NCBI RefSeq assembly: GCF_009857815.1 | Contig: NZ_WVVW01000010.1 | Span: forward strand, 1 to 64,000 | Direction: 5' to 3' | Source of the DNA: Pseudomaricurvus sp. HS19 | Lineage (GTDB): Bacteria > Pseudomonadota > Gammaproteobacteria > Pseudomonadales > Cellvibrionaceae | DNA length: 64,000 nucleotides | In this document: piece by piece, positions 36,008 through 45,184 of the stretch | How the letters are laid out: each line of letters starts with the position of its first letter | Numbering within the stretch: the stretch's first letter is position 1 | Made by a program: the position numbers and the translations under genes | The notes under the pieces: model-generated | Told to the model about the DNA's origin: nothing | The model's input: the letters and a program-made list of their open reading frames with translations, nothing else | The model's database searches: none

Positions 36008-37402
36008 TCAGGGTGTGTCGGTGGGGATGTGTGCCGTGTAGTTGACCGCATCGGCGCCCGGGTCAACCAGCTCCAGGGAAATGTGCACCGGTTGTCCCGG
36101 TGGCATCATGGTGGCGCCGGCCAGTTCGCCGCCCAGGTACTCCCGTGGTGTGAAGCGACGGGCGGCCAGCTGCTCGCCATGCAGGCTGCTGAAGGCAAGC
36201 ACGAAATCGGGGAAAGGCTGTTCAAAGCCGGCGGTATTCAGCAGGATGCTGTCCACCACCAGGGCGCCCTGGGTGCGTGGATGGCTGCGTACCACCAGGT
36301 TGTAGGCCTTGACCTTCTCGGGAGCGTAGAGCGAAGGCAGCTGGCAACCGATCAGCGGGCAGACCTGAGCGTAGACGTTGCGCCAGGGTTGCTGGCGGCT
36401 GAGGTCGTCAAAGCGATACCAGCCGTACTGAGCGGCCAGCACCAGCAGAGCCAGCAGGCTCAGGCTGCCCCACAGTAGCCGCTTCGGCCAGGGCGAGGCC
36501 GGCGGGTGCCAGTCCATCTCCACCGGTGCCGGTGCAATAGCGTCAACAAACGATGTGCGTTCGGCGGTGGCGGGACGCGGTTCGGGATCGCCGGCGAGGC
36601 GGAAGAGGGGTTCGTCATTGTGATGTGACTCTCCCAGCTCCTGCAGCAGGTGATCGTCATCCTCTTGCTCTTCTTCGACGTGAAAGCTGCCGGCGTCATT
36701 GCGGTCGTAGTTGTGGAGCTGGTCATTGTCCCCAGCTTCTGTGCCGAATGAGGTGAGCTCACCGAAATCTGTCGGGCTGAGGGAGCTGTCCAGGTCGTCG
36801 GTGTCGCGGAACTGGTGCTGCAGCGACTGCATGTCGTCATCAGGGTCTGACCCTGACTCTGAATTCGGGCTCTGCTCTTCCCCTTCGATCTCCTCCAGCA
36901 GGTTGAGGGCCCATGATTCGTCCGAGTGGTCATCGTTGCGGGTTTCACGCATTCTGGCCGGACGATCAAACAGGGAGCCTTTCCGCCCCTGCGCTTCCTC
37001 GAGGAAGGCGTCGCTCAGCTCACCGAGGTGGAGGTCGTCGCCGTCATCCTTGTCCATGTCGTCCGAAATCAGCTCATTGTCATCCAGGTCCGGATGGTCG
37101 TCTGCGCCGGAGTCTTCGTAGGCATCATCCCAGCGATGGGGGTCAAAACGGTCGCCGCCTGATCTGCTGAACCCCTCTTCGCTGTTGTCGGGGGCGAAGA
37201 CGTCGTCGGAGTCGAAAGGCGAGGTTGCCGCTGCGGGGGCTGCGTCCGGTGTGGCCGCGGCAGCCTCTTCCAGGTGATCCAGGGCGCGAAAAATTTGCAG
37301 GCAGGAGCCGCAGCGCACCGCGCCCTTGGCGGTTTGCAGCTGGGCATCGGTAACGCGAAAGGAGGTGCTGCAATGGGGGCAGCAGGTGATCCGCTCGGCC
37401 AT
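36008..37402 (-). CDS. Zinc-ribbon, DUF3426 membrane protein
   Basis: A 464-residue protein in three parts. Residues 1-40 are an MJ0042-type zinc ribbon with two CxxC pairs (CCPHCSTSF and RCGSCLQIF). A disordered, very acidic middle runs to about residue 300 and is rich in aspartate, glutamate, histidine and serine. One transmembrane helix (LLWGSLSLLALLVLAAQYGW) is followed by a 150-residue DUF3426 domain at the C-terminus (VCPLIGCQLP, VVRSHPRT). It is conserved between prmA and dusB in Pseudomonas; function is not established. The acidic middle is long compared with many homologues. Confidence 0.87.
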   Translation of the reverse strand: MAERITCCPHCSTSFRVTDAQLQTAKGAVRCGSCLQIFRALDHLEEAAAATPDAAPAAATSPFDSDDVFAPDNSEEGFSRSGGDRFDPHRWDDAYEDSGADDHPDLDDNELISDDMDKDDGDDLHLGELSDAFLEEAQGRKGSLFDRPARMRETRNDDHSDESWALNLLEEIEGEEQSPNSESGSDPDDDMQSLQHQFRDTDDLDSSLSPTDFGELTSFGTEAGDNDQLHNYDRNDAGSFHVEEEQEDDDHLLQELGESHHNDEPLFRLAGDPEPRPATAERTSFVDAIAPAPVEMDWHPPASPWPKRLLWGSLSLLALLVLAAQYGWYRFDDLSRQQPWRNVYAQVCPLIGCQLPSLYAPEKVKAYNLVVRSHPRTQGALVVDSILLNTAGFEQPFPDFVLAFSSLHGEQLAARRFTPREYLGGELAGATMMPPGQPVHISLELVDPGADAVNYTAHIPTDTP

Positions 37403-37522
37403 GCGCTTGAAGGTTCCCTGGAGATTATCGGCAGCGGCAGAGTTTAGTCCTTCCTCTGACGGGGGTAAACAGATGCCGCTGGCGGCTGCCGCGATCTATG
37501 ATCTGGTAGCCTGTTTCCGCTC

Positions 37523-38416
37523 TTATTCGGCCGCTGCGCGTTTACGGGCGCTGAGACAGACCCACTCATCCTGCAGGCGCGGGGCATCAAATTCGAACCA
37601 GGGGCGATAGGCTGCCATCACTGTCTCCGCCTGGGTGGCGAGAATGCCGGACAGGCAGAGTCGGCCGCCGGCGGCGGTCAGGTCGCTGAGGGTGGGGGCC
37701 AGTTCTACCAGCGGGCCGGCCAGGATGTTGGCCAGCACAATATCCGCCGGTGCCGGAGGGCAGTCCTGTGGCAAACAGACCGGAAAGCGCTCCGGGGCAA
37801 TGCCGTTGCGGCGGGCATTTTCCTCGCTGGCGATCAGCGCCTGGGGATCGATGTCGGTGCCGGTGACCTTGTCGGATCCCAGCAGCAGGGCGGCAATACC
37901 GAGGATGCCGGAGCCGCAGCCAAAGTCGATCACGCTGGTGTTCTGCAGGTCGGACTGCTGTGCCAGCCACTGCAGGCACATGAAGGTGGTGGGGTGGGTG
38001 CCGGTACCGAAGGCCAGTCCCGGGTCCAGCATCAGGTTGACCGCTTGCGGCTCCGGAGGCTCCAGCCAGCTGGGGCAGATCCAGAGGTCGCCGCCGCAGT
38101 GGATGGGGTGGTAGTTCTGCATCCATTCCCGCTCCCAGTCACGATCTTCCAGCTGCTCCCACTGGTGCTGGGGCAGGGCTGTGCCGAGCACGCTGCTGGC
38201 GATGTGGGTAGCGATGTCGGTATCGATGCTGGCGTCGAACAACGCCGTCACCCGGGTCTGGTCCCACAGTGGCGTCTCACCCAGTGCCGGCTCCAGAATG
38301 GGTTGGTCGGCGTTATCCTGCAGGGTAACGGAAACCGCGCCGGCGGCCAGCAGGGCATCTTCGACCGCTTCGGCCTGTTGGCGGCTGGTATCGACTCGCA
38401 ATTGCAGCCAGGGCAT
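37523..38416 (-). CDS. prmA: Ribosomal protein L11 methyltransferase
   Basis: Trimethylates ribosomal protein L11. From ATG at 38416 (AAGGAG 5 bp upstream) the protein is 297 residues and starts MPWLQLRV, as the family does. The longer open frame to 38599 overlaps dxs and is not used. Visible motifs: WEREWMQNYHPI, DPGLAFGTGTHPTT, the SAM site VIDFGCGSGILGIAAL, and NILAGPL. It lies 46 bp from dxs. Confidence 0.95.
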   Translation of the reverse strand: MPWLQLRVDTSRQQAEAVEDALLAAGAVSVTLQDNADQPILEPALGETPLWDQTRVTALFDASIDTDIATHIASSVLGTALPQHQWEQLEDRDWEREWMQNYHPIHCGGDLWICPSWLEPPEPQAVNLMLDPGLAFGTGTHPTTFMCLQWLAQQSDLQNTSVIDFGCGSGILGIAALLLGSDKVTGTDIDPQALIASEENARRNGIAPERFPVCLPQDCPPAPADIVLANILAGPLVELAPTLSDLTAAGGRLCLSGILATQAETVMAAYRPWFEFDAPRLQDEWVCLSARKRAAAE

Positions 38417-38462
38417 GGCAACTCCTTGGGGATAACGTGCGGGATTGGGCTTTTTCTGGGGC

Positions 38463-40367
38463 TCAGGAGGCGGACGCGCGGCTACCCATTGGCGCCAGGC
38501 GGGTACGTACCCGTTCGATGATGGCAGCGGCGTTGAGGCCCACTTCATCCAGCAGCGCCTGATGTTTGCCGTGATCCACAAAGCGGTCCGGCAGGCCAAA
38601 AGGCATCACCGGCGTGTTGAACCCCTGTTCGGCCAGGTACTCCATGACTGCGGAGCCTGCGCCACCGGCGGTACTGTTCTCTTCCAGCGTGACCAGCAGT
38701 TCGTGGCTGGCGGCCATCTGACTGATGAGCTCGCGATCCAGTGGCTTCACAAAACGCATGTCGCAGACCGTGGCGTTCAGCGTCTCGGCGGCTTCCAGGG
38801 CGGCCGGCAGCAGGGTGCCAAAGTTGAGGATGGCGACCCGCTCGCCATGACGGCGCAGCAGGCCTTTGCCGATCTCCACGGTGGCCAGGCCGGTGTCGAT
38901 CACTGTGCCGGGCCCGGTGCCGCGGGGATAGCGAATGGCGGCGGGACCGGCGAATTGGTAAGCGGTGGAGAGCAGCAGGCGGCACTCATTTTCGTCGCTG
39001 GGGGCGGCGATCACCAGGTTGGGGATGCAGCGCAGGAAGCTGAGGTCGAAGCTGCCCGCGTGGGTGGGGCCGTCTTCGCCCACCAGGCCGGCGCGATCGA
39101 TGGCAAAGGTCACATCCAGGTTCTGGATGGCAACGTCGTGCACCAGCTGGTCGTAGGCGCGCTGCAGGAAAGTGGAGTAGATGGCCACCACCGGCTTCTG
39201 CCCCTCGCAAGCAATGCCTGCGGCCAGGGTTACCGCGTGCTGCTCGGCAATGGCGACGTCGTAGAAACGGTCGGCGTAACGCTCGGCAAAATCCACCATG
39301 CCGGAGCCTTCACACATGGCGGGAGTAACGGCCACCAGCTTGTCGTCCGCGGCCGCCATATCGCACAGCCACTGACCAAAAATATCCTGGTACTTGGGCT
39401 TTTTCGCCACTGGTACCGCCACCTGAACCTTGGGCTTGGGCTCGATTTTGTTAAGCGCGTGATAGCCCACCGGATCTTCTTCGGCCGGTACAAAGCCTTT
39501 GCCCTTGCGGGTGATAATGTGCAGCAGTTTCGGGCCGGGCAGCTCGCGCAGGTTGCGCAGGTCGTGGGTGAGACGATCCAGGTCGTGGCCGTCGATGGCG
39601 CCAATGTAATAGAAGCCCAGTTCTTCAAACAGGGTGCCGGGGGACACCATGCCTTTCATGTGTTCTTCGGTTTTACGGGCCAGCTCCCAGGCTTGTGGAA
39701 TCTTGGAGAGCACACGCTTGCTGTTCTCCCGCAGGCCGGTGTAGAACTTGCTGGCCCAGATCTTGGAGAAGTAGTTGGCCAGCCCACCGACGTTGCGGGA
39801 GATGGACATGTTGTTGTCGTTTAGCACCACCAGCAGGTCGGTTTCTGTGTGCGCTGCGTGGTTGAGGGCCTCAAAGGCCATGCCGGCGGTCATGGCGCCG
39901 TCGCCAATCACTGCCACATGCTTGCGGTCGCTGCCGGCCATCTCCGATCCCAGTGCCATGCCCAGGGCGGCACTGATGGAGGTGCTGGAGTGGCCCACGC
40001 CAAAGGTGTCGTAGTCGCTCTCGCTACGCTTGGGAAAGCCGGCCAGCCCGCCCTGCTGGCGCATGCTGTGCATCTGCTCGCGGCGACCGGTGAGAATCTT
40101 GTGGGGGTAGGTCTGGTGACCCACGTCCCAGACGATGCGGTCTTCCGGGGTGTTGTAGCAGTAGTGCAGGGCGATGGTGAGCTCCACCACACCCAGGCCT
40201 GCACCGAAATGGCCGCCGGTCTGGCCGACGCTGTAGAGCAGGTATTCGCGCAGTTCCCGCGCCAGCTCCGGCAGCTGCTTTTCCTCCAGGCGGCGCAAAT
40301 CTTCCGGAGTGGTAACGGTATCCAGAAGTGGGGTAACTGGCCGGGACAGGGGGATCTCTTTAAACAT
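38463..40367 (-). CDS. dxs: 1-deoxy-D-xylulose-5-phosphate synthase
   Basis: Thiamine-diphosphate enzyme condensing pyruvate and glyceraldehyde 3-phosphate, the first step of the MEP isoprenoid pathway; its product also feeds thiamine and, through PdxA, vitamin B6. The 634-residue protein has the early [12 protein letters not shown], the TPP motif [17 protein letters not shown] to [19 protein letters not shown], and [16 protein letters not shown]. Downstream of ispA and xseB on the same strand (104-bp gap), the xseB-ispA-dxs order seen in many gammaproteobacteria. Confidence 0.97.
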   Translation of the reverse strand: MFKEIPLSRPVTPLLDTVTTPEDLRRLEEKQLPELARELREYLLYSVGQTGGHFGAGLGVVELTIALHYCYNTPEDRIVWDVGHQTYPHKILTGRREQMHSMRQQGGLAGFPKRSESDYDTFGVGHSSTSISAALGMALGSEMAGSDRKHVAVIGDGAMTAGMAFEALNHAAHTETDLLVVLNDNNMSISRNVGGLANYFSKIWASKFYTGLRENSKRVLSKIPQAWELARKTEEHMKGMVSPGTLFEELGFYYIGAIDGHDLDRLTHDLRNLRELPGPKLLHIITRKGKGFVPAEEDPVGYHALNKIEPKPKVQVAVPVAKKPKYQDIFGQWLCDMAAADDKLVAVTPAMCEGSGMVDFAERYADRFYDVAIAEQHAVTLAAGIACEGQKPVVAIYSTFLQRAYDQLVHDVAIQNLDVTFAIDRAGLVGEDGPTHAGSFDLSFLRCIPNLVIAAPSDENECRLLLSTAYQFAGPAAIRYPRGTGPGTVIDTGLATVEIGKGLLRRHGERVAILNFGTLLPAALEAAETLNATVCDMRFVKPLDRELISQMAASHELLVTLEENSTAGGAGSAVMEYLAEQGFNTPVMPFGLPDRFVDHGKHQALLDEVGLNAAAIIERVRTRLAPMGSRASAS

Positions 40368-40471
40368 CAGGTTGGCAGGCTGCTTTCGGGCTGATAGAGG
40401 GGGAATTCTAGGGGGATAGGCCCCACTTGCCTAGTGCTAATGCCACTTATGGGGGCAAGCGGCCGGTCGCG

Positions 40472-41359
40472 TCACTTGCCCCGCTCGACAATATAGCGGG
40501 CCAGCTGACGCAGCTGCTCTGCCTCGTTGCCAAGGGCATCGCAAGCGGCCAGGGCCTGGTTCAGCAGGTCCCGGGCCTTGGCGCGGGCACCATCCAGCCC
40601 CAGCAGAGATACATAGGTGGGCTTGTTGTGGGAGATATCGGAGCCCTGGGGTTTGCCCAGGGTGGAGGTGTCAGCCACCACATCCAGAATGTCATCCTGC
40701 ACCTGGAAGGCGAGGCCGATGGCATCGGCGTAACGGGCGAGGCTGGTCAGCTGTTGCTCGCTGGCGCCGGCGCTGATGGCCCCCATCAGCACGGCGGCCT
40801 TGATCAGGGCGCCGGTTTTGAGGTTGTGCATGTGTTGCAGCTGCTCCAGCGTCAGTTGCTGGTTTACCGCCGCCAGGTCAATGGCCTGGCCTCCCACCAT
40901 GCCAGCGGGGCCGGCGGCGGTAGCCAGCTGTGCCATAAGCTGGGCGCGGGTGGCGGCCTCAATACCGGGTGCGGTGGCCAGCAGCTCAAACGCCAGTGCC
41001 TGCAGGCCGTCGCCGGCGAGAATGGCGGTGGCTTCGTCAAAGGCGATGTGGCAGGTGGGCTGGCCGCGGCGCAGGTCGTCATCGTCCATGGCCGGCAGGT
41101 CGTCGTGGATCAGACTGTAGGCGTGGATGGCCTCCAGGGCACAGGCCGCGGCATCGGTGGCGGTGTTGATGCCGCCCACCGCCATGGCGGCGGCGTAGGT
41201 CAGCAGTGGGCGCACCCGTTTGCCGCCGCTGAGAAGGCTGTACTTCATGGCGGCCAGCAGCTGCGGAGCGCCGCAGTGATCGCGCTCCATCCACTCGGTC
41301 AGGGCGGTATCGCAGCGCTGCTGGCTGCTCTGCAGAAACTCGTTAAAAGCCGGATTCAT
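40472..41359 (-). CDS. ispA: Farnesyl diphosphate synthase (geranyltranstransferase)
   Basis: Builds farnesyl diphosphate from IPP and DMAPP for ubiquinone and undecaprenol. The 295-residue protein has both aspartate-rich motifs: HDDLPAMDDDDLRRG near residue 90 and QVQDDILDV near residue 228, with GGKRVRPLLTYAAA and KTGALIKAAV between their usual positions. The spacing to xseB (62 bp) and dxs suggests one isoprenoid operon. Confidence 0.96.
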   Translation of the reverse strand: MNPAFNEFLQSSQQRCDTALTEWMERDHCGAPQLLAAMKYSLLSGGKRVRPLLTYAAAMAVGGINTATDAAACALEAIHAYSLIHDDLPAMDDDDLRRGQPTCHIAFDEATAILAGDGLQALAFELLATAPGIEAATRAQLMAQLATAAGPAGMVGGQAIDLAAVNQQLTLEQLQHMHNLKTGALIKAAVLMGAISAGASEQQLTSLARYADAIGLAFQVQDDILDVVADTSTLGKPQGSDISHNKPTYVSLLGLDGARAKARDLLNQALAACDALGNEAEQLRQLARYIVERGK

Positions 41360-41421
41360 CGGGGTGGGTCTACTCAGTAGCGATCGGTCAGGTCAGTAGC
41401 GACTGGACAGGTCGGTGCAGG

Positions 41422-41667
41422 TCAGGCGGGATCCTGCTCGTCATCAAGGGGCAGGGCGGTAAGCTGCCCCTGTTCTTCCAGCAGCAGTTGTACTTTCTGC
41501 TCAGCCTCGGTCAGGCGGGTCTGGCATTCGCGGGTCAGGCGGATACCGGCTTCGAAGGCGGCCAGGCTCTCTTCCAGGCTCAGCTCGCCTTTCTCCATTT
41601 CTGTCACCAGCGCTTCCAGCTGCTGCAGAGACTGCTCAAAATCGGCGGCTTTTTTCTTGGTGGCCAC
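41422..41667 (-). CDS. xseB: Exodeoxyribonuclease VII small subunit
   Basis: Small helical subunit that packs on XseA to form exonuclease VII. The 81-residue protein matches the usual length of about 80, with [20 protein letters not shown] and [20 protein letters not shown] forming the helical hairpin. xseA is not in the window, as usual. Conserved first gene of the xseB-ispA-dxs group. Confidence 0.93.
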   Translation of the reverse strand: MATKKKAADFEQSLQQLEALVTEMEKGELSLEESLAAFEAGIRLTRECQTRLTEAEQKVQLLLEEQGQLTALPLDDEQDPA

Positions 41668-41801
41668 AGGGGGACCTCGTCGACAGATTGGGAAGTGCGA
41701 ACCCTACCGAAGGGCGCATGGCAGGTCAACGCTCCCGGGCTTTGGGGGCCGGCGCTGGGCGGGCGGCCTATGCTGGGTTATGCGCCAATTGGTAAGGCCG
41801 G

Positions 41802-41825
41802 TTTTGTGAGACATGTCTCACAAAA
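41802..41825. promoter_or_regulatory. GacA-type upstream activating palindrome
   Basis: A perfect 24-bp palindrome whose core is TGTGAG-ACATGT-CTCACA (41805-41822), with four T and four A residues at the ends. It fits the GacA site consensus TGTAAG-N6-CTTACA with one change per arm. Its centre is about 63 bp before the predicted start of the RNA gene. The TGTGA/TCACA halves are 8 bp apart, not the 6 bp of a CRP site. Confidence 0.72.
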
Positions 41826-41843
41826 CAGAAAGTGAATGTCGCC

Positions 41844-41871
41844 TTTTACTTCTTTTAAATTGGTCTATCAT
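41844..41871 (+). promoter_or_regulatory. Promoter of the Rsm-type RNA
   Basis: TTTTAC (41844-41849) and TATCAT (41866-41871) are separated by 16 bp, placing the start near 41877. The hexamers are moderate, as expected for an activator-dependent promoter. Confidence 0.6.
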
Positions 41872-41876
41872 TATCA

Positions 41877-42048
41877 GTGTTGCAGGAAGCAACACAGGGA
41901 TGCCCGGTACAGACCGGTTACAGGGATAGAGGGACGCCAGCGGCAGGGAAAGGAACGTAGCTGCAAACACAAGGGACTTAGGGTAACGCATAGGCAAAGC
42001 ACCTGTGAGTATGAGGCCCCGTCGGCAGGATGCCGGCGGGGCTTTTTT
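41877..42048 (+). ncRNA. CsrB/RsmY/RsmZ-type regulatory small RNA
   Basis: A predicted RNA of about 172 nt that would sequester the translational repressor CsrA/RsmA. It has eight GGA motifs (41885, 41898, 41924, 41932, 41947, 41952, 41974, 42028), mostly as AGGA or AGGGA. The first is in the loop of a 7-bp hairpin (GTGTTGC / GCAACAC, 41878-41895), the classic CsrA target. CCGGT/ACCGG at 41904-41917 is another small stem. The last GGA is the loop of the terminator, a 12-bp stem at 42016-42042 followed by T6. A GacA-type palindrome and a promoter precede it. No protein-coding frame explains the segment. I recognise it by design, not by alignment to a named member. Confidence 0.8.
42016..42048 (+). 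terminator. Terminator of the Rsm-type RNA
   Basis: A 12-bp stem from GCCCCG to CGGGGC with one T-G pair, closed by a three-base GGA loop and followed by TTTTTT. Confidence 0.9.
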
Positions 42049-42114
42049 ATGCCCGGGTGATAGCGGTTTGACAGGGCGCCCCTGTGCACAACCGGCCACC
42101 GTCCGGAGAGACGC

Positions 42115-42143
42115 TTGACAGTTGCCAGTGGCTGGCGGATATT
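42115..42143 (+). promoter_or_regulatory. Candidate promoter of the HNH gene
   Basis: TTGACA (42115-42120) and GATATT (42138-42143) with a 17-bp spacer. The 215 bp from here to the HNH gene hold no other element that I can name. Confidence 0.4.
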
Positions 42144-42357
42144 GCATCGGACTGTTTAAAACCTGTTCAGATGGAGGGCTCGCCTTCTTCTGCAATACCC
42201 CGATAAGGGTTGGCTGTTCAGGCCGGCTCGCGGCCACCGGGTCGCTTTCGGATTGTCGTCGCGGCAGTAGCCGTCACCGGGCAACAGCCCATCTCCCCCG
42301 CCGATTCAGCTTCGTGATCTTTTTTCTGGTCATCCCGTTCCCAGGAGAATGCCGAGT

Positions 42358-42918
42358 ATGAGTGATGCCCGTATCCTTCGCCTCAATGCCGCCGGTCAGC
42401 CCCTGGAGTGGGTGGAGTGGCAGATGGCAGCCTGTCTTTACGCCCGCGAGCTGGTGCTCTGGAGCCTTGGCGGGGTGGTGCGCTCCGTCAGGGGCGGGCA
42501 CAACCGCTTTACCGGGCGCCTGAGTACGATGCAGCTGCCGGCCATTATCGCCTGTGGTGGCAGCCGTCTGGCCCCCCATCGCAGCGCACCGGCGCTGAAC
42601 AATCCGGCGCTGTTTGCCCGCGACAATCACCAATGTCTCTATTGCGGCGGCTATTTTCATCGCCGGGAGCTTTCCCGGGATCATGTCATGCCCCGCAGCC
42701 GTGGCGGCAGGGATCGCTGGGAAAATGTGGTGGCCGCCTGCCGCCGCTGCAACCAGCGCAAGGGTAATCGCCTGTTGCAGGAGACGGATATGGAACTGAT
42801 TGCCCTGCCTTATCGCCCCAATCCGGCCGAATACCTGGCCCTGGTCAACGGCAGCCGCATCCGCGAGGACCAGGTGGCTTACCTGCGGCCGCAGTTCAAT
42901 CGTCTTACACACTTGTAA
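42358..42918 (+). CDS. HNH endonuclease family protein
   Basis: A 186-residue protein with a full HNH module near residues 93-140: RDNHQCLYCGGYFHRRELSR, DHVMPRSRGG, WENVVAACRRCNQRKGNR. It contains the zinc-binding CxxC pairs and catalytic histidine. This small stand-alone class is widespread in proteobacteria and its physiological target is unknown; I see no restriction or phage genes next to it. ATG at 42358 is chosen because AGGAG lies 10 bp upstream; ATG at 42349 directly abuts that site. Confidence 0.88.
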   Translation: MSDARILRLNAAGQPLEWVEWQMAACLYARELVLWSLGGVVRSVRGGHNRFTGRLSTMQLPAIIACGGSRLAPHRSAPALNNPALFARDNHQCLYCGGYFHRRELSRDHVMPRSRGGRDRWENVVAACRRCNQRKGNRLLQETDMELIALPYRPNPAEYLALVNGSRIREDQVAYLRPQFNRLTHL

Positions 42919-42977
42919 CCCGCTCACGGCTGGGGGATGCTGCGGCCGGAAATACATCTGTTGGGGGAGATTTGCTG

Positions 42978-43748
42978 ATGCTCAATCGCCGGACGCTGCT
43001 GCCGGGGTTATTGCTGGGGCTGTGGGTAGCTTTGCCGGCCATGGCCTGCGAGCCGCGCACGTCACTGGAGCAGGTCTATTGTCAGTTGCAGGCCCGGGGT
43101 GAGACGCTGCCCGCCTGGGCCGATTTTCGCCGCAATCCGCCGTCCACCCAGCGCCTGTTGCTGAGCCGCCCCGCACACCGTGCCGGCCTGCAGTTGCCGG
43201 ATGCGGAGCCTGTCTCCGGGTTGCCGGAGCACCCGGCTGCACCGCCGATTGTAACGCAGGAGACTGTCAGAGAGGCGGCGCCTGCGGTGGTGCCACAGAA
43301 GAACTGCCGCTTGCAACGATACTCCCTGTTGTGTGGTGACCAGGAGTTCAAGCTCAGTGGCAACCTGCCCAACAGCCGCCTTGAAGAGGGGGCGCTGGAG
43401 ACGGGTAACCAGCTGTTGCTGGAGGAGGTGGCCAGTAGCGATCGCGCGGACATGATCGACAACTACCGGCGCTATATTGAGGCCATGCTCTCCATAGGGC
43501 TGGGGGCCTCGACCATGAGTTACACCAAGTTTCACCACGTCTGGCGCAGCGCCGCAGAGCGGGGTGAAAGCCCCTCCCGGCGTTTTGCCCGTATGTTCGA
43601 GTACCTGAAGAGCGACAAGCAGCGGCTGGCGGTGCAGAACCGCTATGGCTCGGCCCTGCCGCGGGATATCAGCTGGTGCAGTCCGCTGGGAGAGCTGTTG
43701 TGGGTGTGTGACCAGAAGGAGAGCAACTGGGTCTACGTGCGGCGCTAG
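42978..43748 (+). CDS. Exported protein of unknown function
   Basis: A 256-residue precursor with a signal peptide (MLNRRTLLPGLLLGLWVALP, cleavage near PAMA then CEPRTS). The mature part has six cysteines in three regions (CEPRTS and YCQLQ; NCRLQRYSLLCGD; WCSPLGELLWVCDQ), suggesting disulfides. A middle helical part follows: DMIDNYRRYIEAMLSIGLG and FARMFEYLKSDK. ATG at 42978 has GGGGGAG 8 bp upstream. I do not recognise a domain. It lies between the HNH gene and a cytochrome c gene, co-directional with both. Confidence 0.7.
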   Translation: MLNRRTLLPGLLLGLWVALPAMACEPRTSLEQVYCQLQARGETLPAWADFRRNPPSTQRLLLSRPAHRAGLQLPDAEPVSGLPEHPAAPPIVTQETVREAAPAVVPQKNCRLQRYSLLCGDQEFKLSGNLPNSRLEEGALETGNQLLLEEVASSDRADMIDNYRRYIEAMLSIGLGASTMSYTKFHHVWRSAAERGESPSRRFARMFEYLKSDKQRLAVQNRYGSALPRDISWCSPLGELLWVCDQKESNWVYVRR

Positions 43749-43924
43749 GCGGGATTGAGGGCCCTGGTCTGATCCATATCCCTGATCCATATCAAAGGCG
43801 GGCAGGGGTTGCTGGTGGTTGTCGCCGTATACTTTTTGCTATTCTGCCGGACATTGAAAAAAGGCCGCTGTGCCGCAGAAGAATTCGAACGCCTGTATAT
43901 TAAAACAACCGCTGGAGAGAGAAG

Positions 43925-44239
43925 ATGAAACTGTCCCTGATGATTTCCACCCTGGCTTTGGCCGCGTTGCCCGTTATGGCCCAGGCTGCAGACCTGGAAG
44001 CCGGTAAGCAGAAAGCCACCACCGTGTGTGCCGCCTGTCACGGTGCTGATGGCAAGGCCATGATTCCCATGTACCCCAATCTCGCGGGCCAGAATGCCCA
44101 GTACCTCGAGATGGCCATCAAGGCATACAAGAATGGTCAGCGTACCGGTGGTCAGGCGCCGATTATGACCGGTATGGCCGCGCCCCTGAGCGATGCCGAT
44201 ATTGCCAACGTGTCGGCTTATTACGCCTCCCTCAAGTAA
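43925..44239 (+). CDS. Periplasmic class I c-type cytochrome
   Basis: A 104-residue precursor with a signal peptide ([20 protein letters not shown] then AADLEAG) and a single haem site CAACH near residue 37. The sixth ligand is probably a methionine in [13 protein letters not shown]. Size and sequence fit the cytochrome c553/c4-half group used as a small periplasmic electron carrier. It is a single gene with its own terminator; its partner oxidase is not in the window. Confidence 0.92.
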   Translation: MKLSLMISTLALAALPVMAQAADLEAGKQKATTVCAACHGADGKAMIPMYPNLAGQNAQYLEMAIKAYKNGQRTGGQAPIMTGMAAPLSDADIANVSAYYASLK

Positions 44240-44264
44240 GTTGGGGTTATTGTTTCACTGTTGA

Positions 44265-44295
44265 AAGGCGGCCTCTTCCGGGGCCGCCTTTTTTT
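44265..44295 (+). terminator. Intrinsic terminator after the cytochrome gene
   Basis: AAGGCGGCC (44265-44273) pairs with GGCCGCCTT (44282-44290) across an 8-nt loop, followed by seven T residues. Confidence 0.92.
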
Positions 44296-44432
44296 ATGTC
44301 TGCCGGCAAGGGATTTGGGGGCACCGGCGGAAGCGGAAGCTGAGCGAGGCAACCATCTTGGCATATACTCCGTAACCAGAGCCCGGCAGCGCGTTGGCTG
44401 TCAGTGAATTTACCAGGGGGAAAGCCTGCTCT

Positions 44433-45176
44433 ATGAAAATTGGTCTGGTTATAGTCGGGGACGAAATCCTCTCAGGTCGTCGCGAGGACCAGCATCTGTC
44501 GCGGGTGGTGAAGATGCTCACCAGTCGCGGCCTGTGTCTCAGCTGGGCGCGGGTGATGGGTGATGATCGCGAGGACCTGGTCAACTGCTACCGGGACTCC
44601 TTCGCCCGCGGCGATGTGGTGTTGAGCACGGGCGGTATCGGCGCTACGCCGGACGACCTTACCCGTGAGGCGGTAGCGGAGGCCCTGGGTACCGTGACCG
44701 AGCGTCACCCTTTTGGCGTGGAATTGATGGAGCAGTTTTCCCGCGATACCGGCAAGGAGTTGACCGCCGAGCGCTACCGCCTGATCGAATTTCCCAAAGG
44801 CTGCGACATTATCCCCAACCCGGTGAACAAGATTCCCGGCTTCAGCATTCAGCATCACCACTTTGTCCCCGGTTTTCCGCAGATGGCCTGGCCCATGCTG
44901 GAGTGGGTGCTGGATACCCACTACGCCGATATGGGCGATGTTGGCTATCGCGAGTATTCCCTGTTTGTGAAGGGGGCCAATGAGAGTCGCATCATTCCGT
45001 TGATGGAGCAGCTGATGGCGGAGTACGCCGGCGTCAAGGTCTTCAGCCTGCCGGTGATGGATGAGAATCCGCGTATTGAACTGGGGGTGAAGGGGCCGCA
45101 ACTGCTGGCCAAGGAGGCGTTTGCCAAAATGAAAGCCGGTCTGCCGTCTCTGGGGCTGGAGTGGTACCGGGCCTGA
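44433..45176 (+). CDS. CinA N-terminal-like (molybdopterin-binding domain) protein
   Basis: A 247-residue protein with the MoaB/Mog-like domain seen at the start of CinA: MKIGLVIVGDEILSGRREDQ, then VVLSTGGIGATPDDLTREAV. It lacks the C-terminal nicotinamide-nucleotide amidase domain of full CinA, so pyrophosphatase-like or regulatory roles are possible but unproven. ATG at 44433 gives the family start; a TTG at 44394 would add 13 atypical residues. It converges with fbp across a long hairpin. Confidence 0.85.
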   Translation: MKIGLVIVGDEILSGRREDQHLSRVVKMLTSRGLCLSWARVMGDDREDLVNCYRDSFARGDVVLSTGGIGATPDDLTREAVAEALGTVTERHPFGVELMEQFSRDTGKELTAERYRLIEFPKGCDIIPNPVNKIPGFSIQHHHFVPGFPQMAWPMLEWVLDTHYADMGDVGYREYSLFVKGANESRIIPLMEQLMAEYAGVKVFSLPVMDENPRIELGVKGPQLLAKEAFAKMKAGLPSLGLEWYRA

Positions 45177-45184
45177 ACGGGCGG

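Noticed and set aside
38417-38599. Longer PrmA N-terminus
   Set aside because: It overlaps dxs and has no family similarity; AAGGAG before ATG 38416 marks the real start.
41802-41825. Reading the palindrome as a CRP/Vfr site
   Set aside because: The TGTGA and TCACA halves are 8 bp apart; CRP needs 6. The GacA spacing fits exactly.
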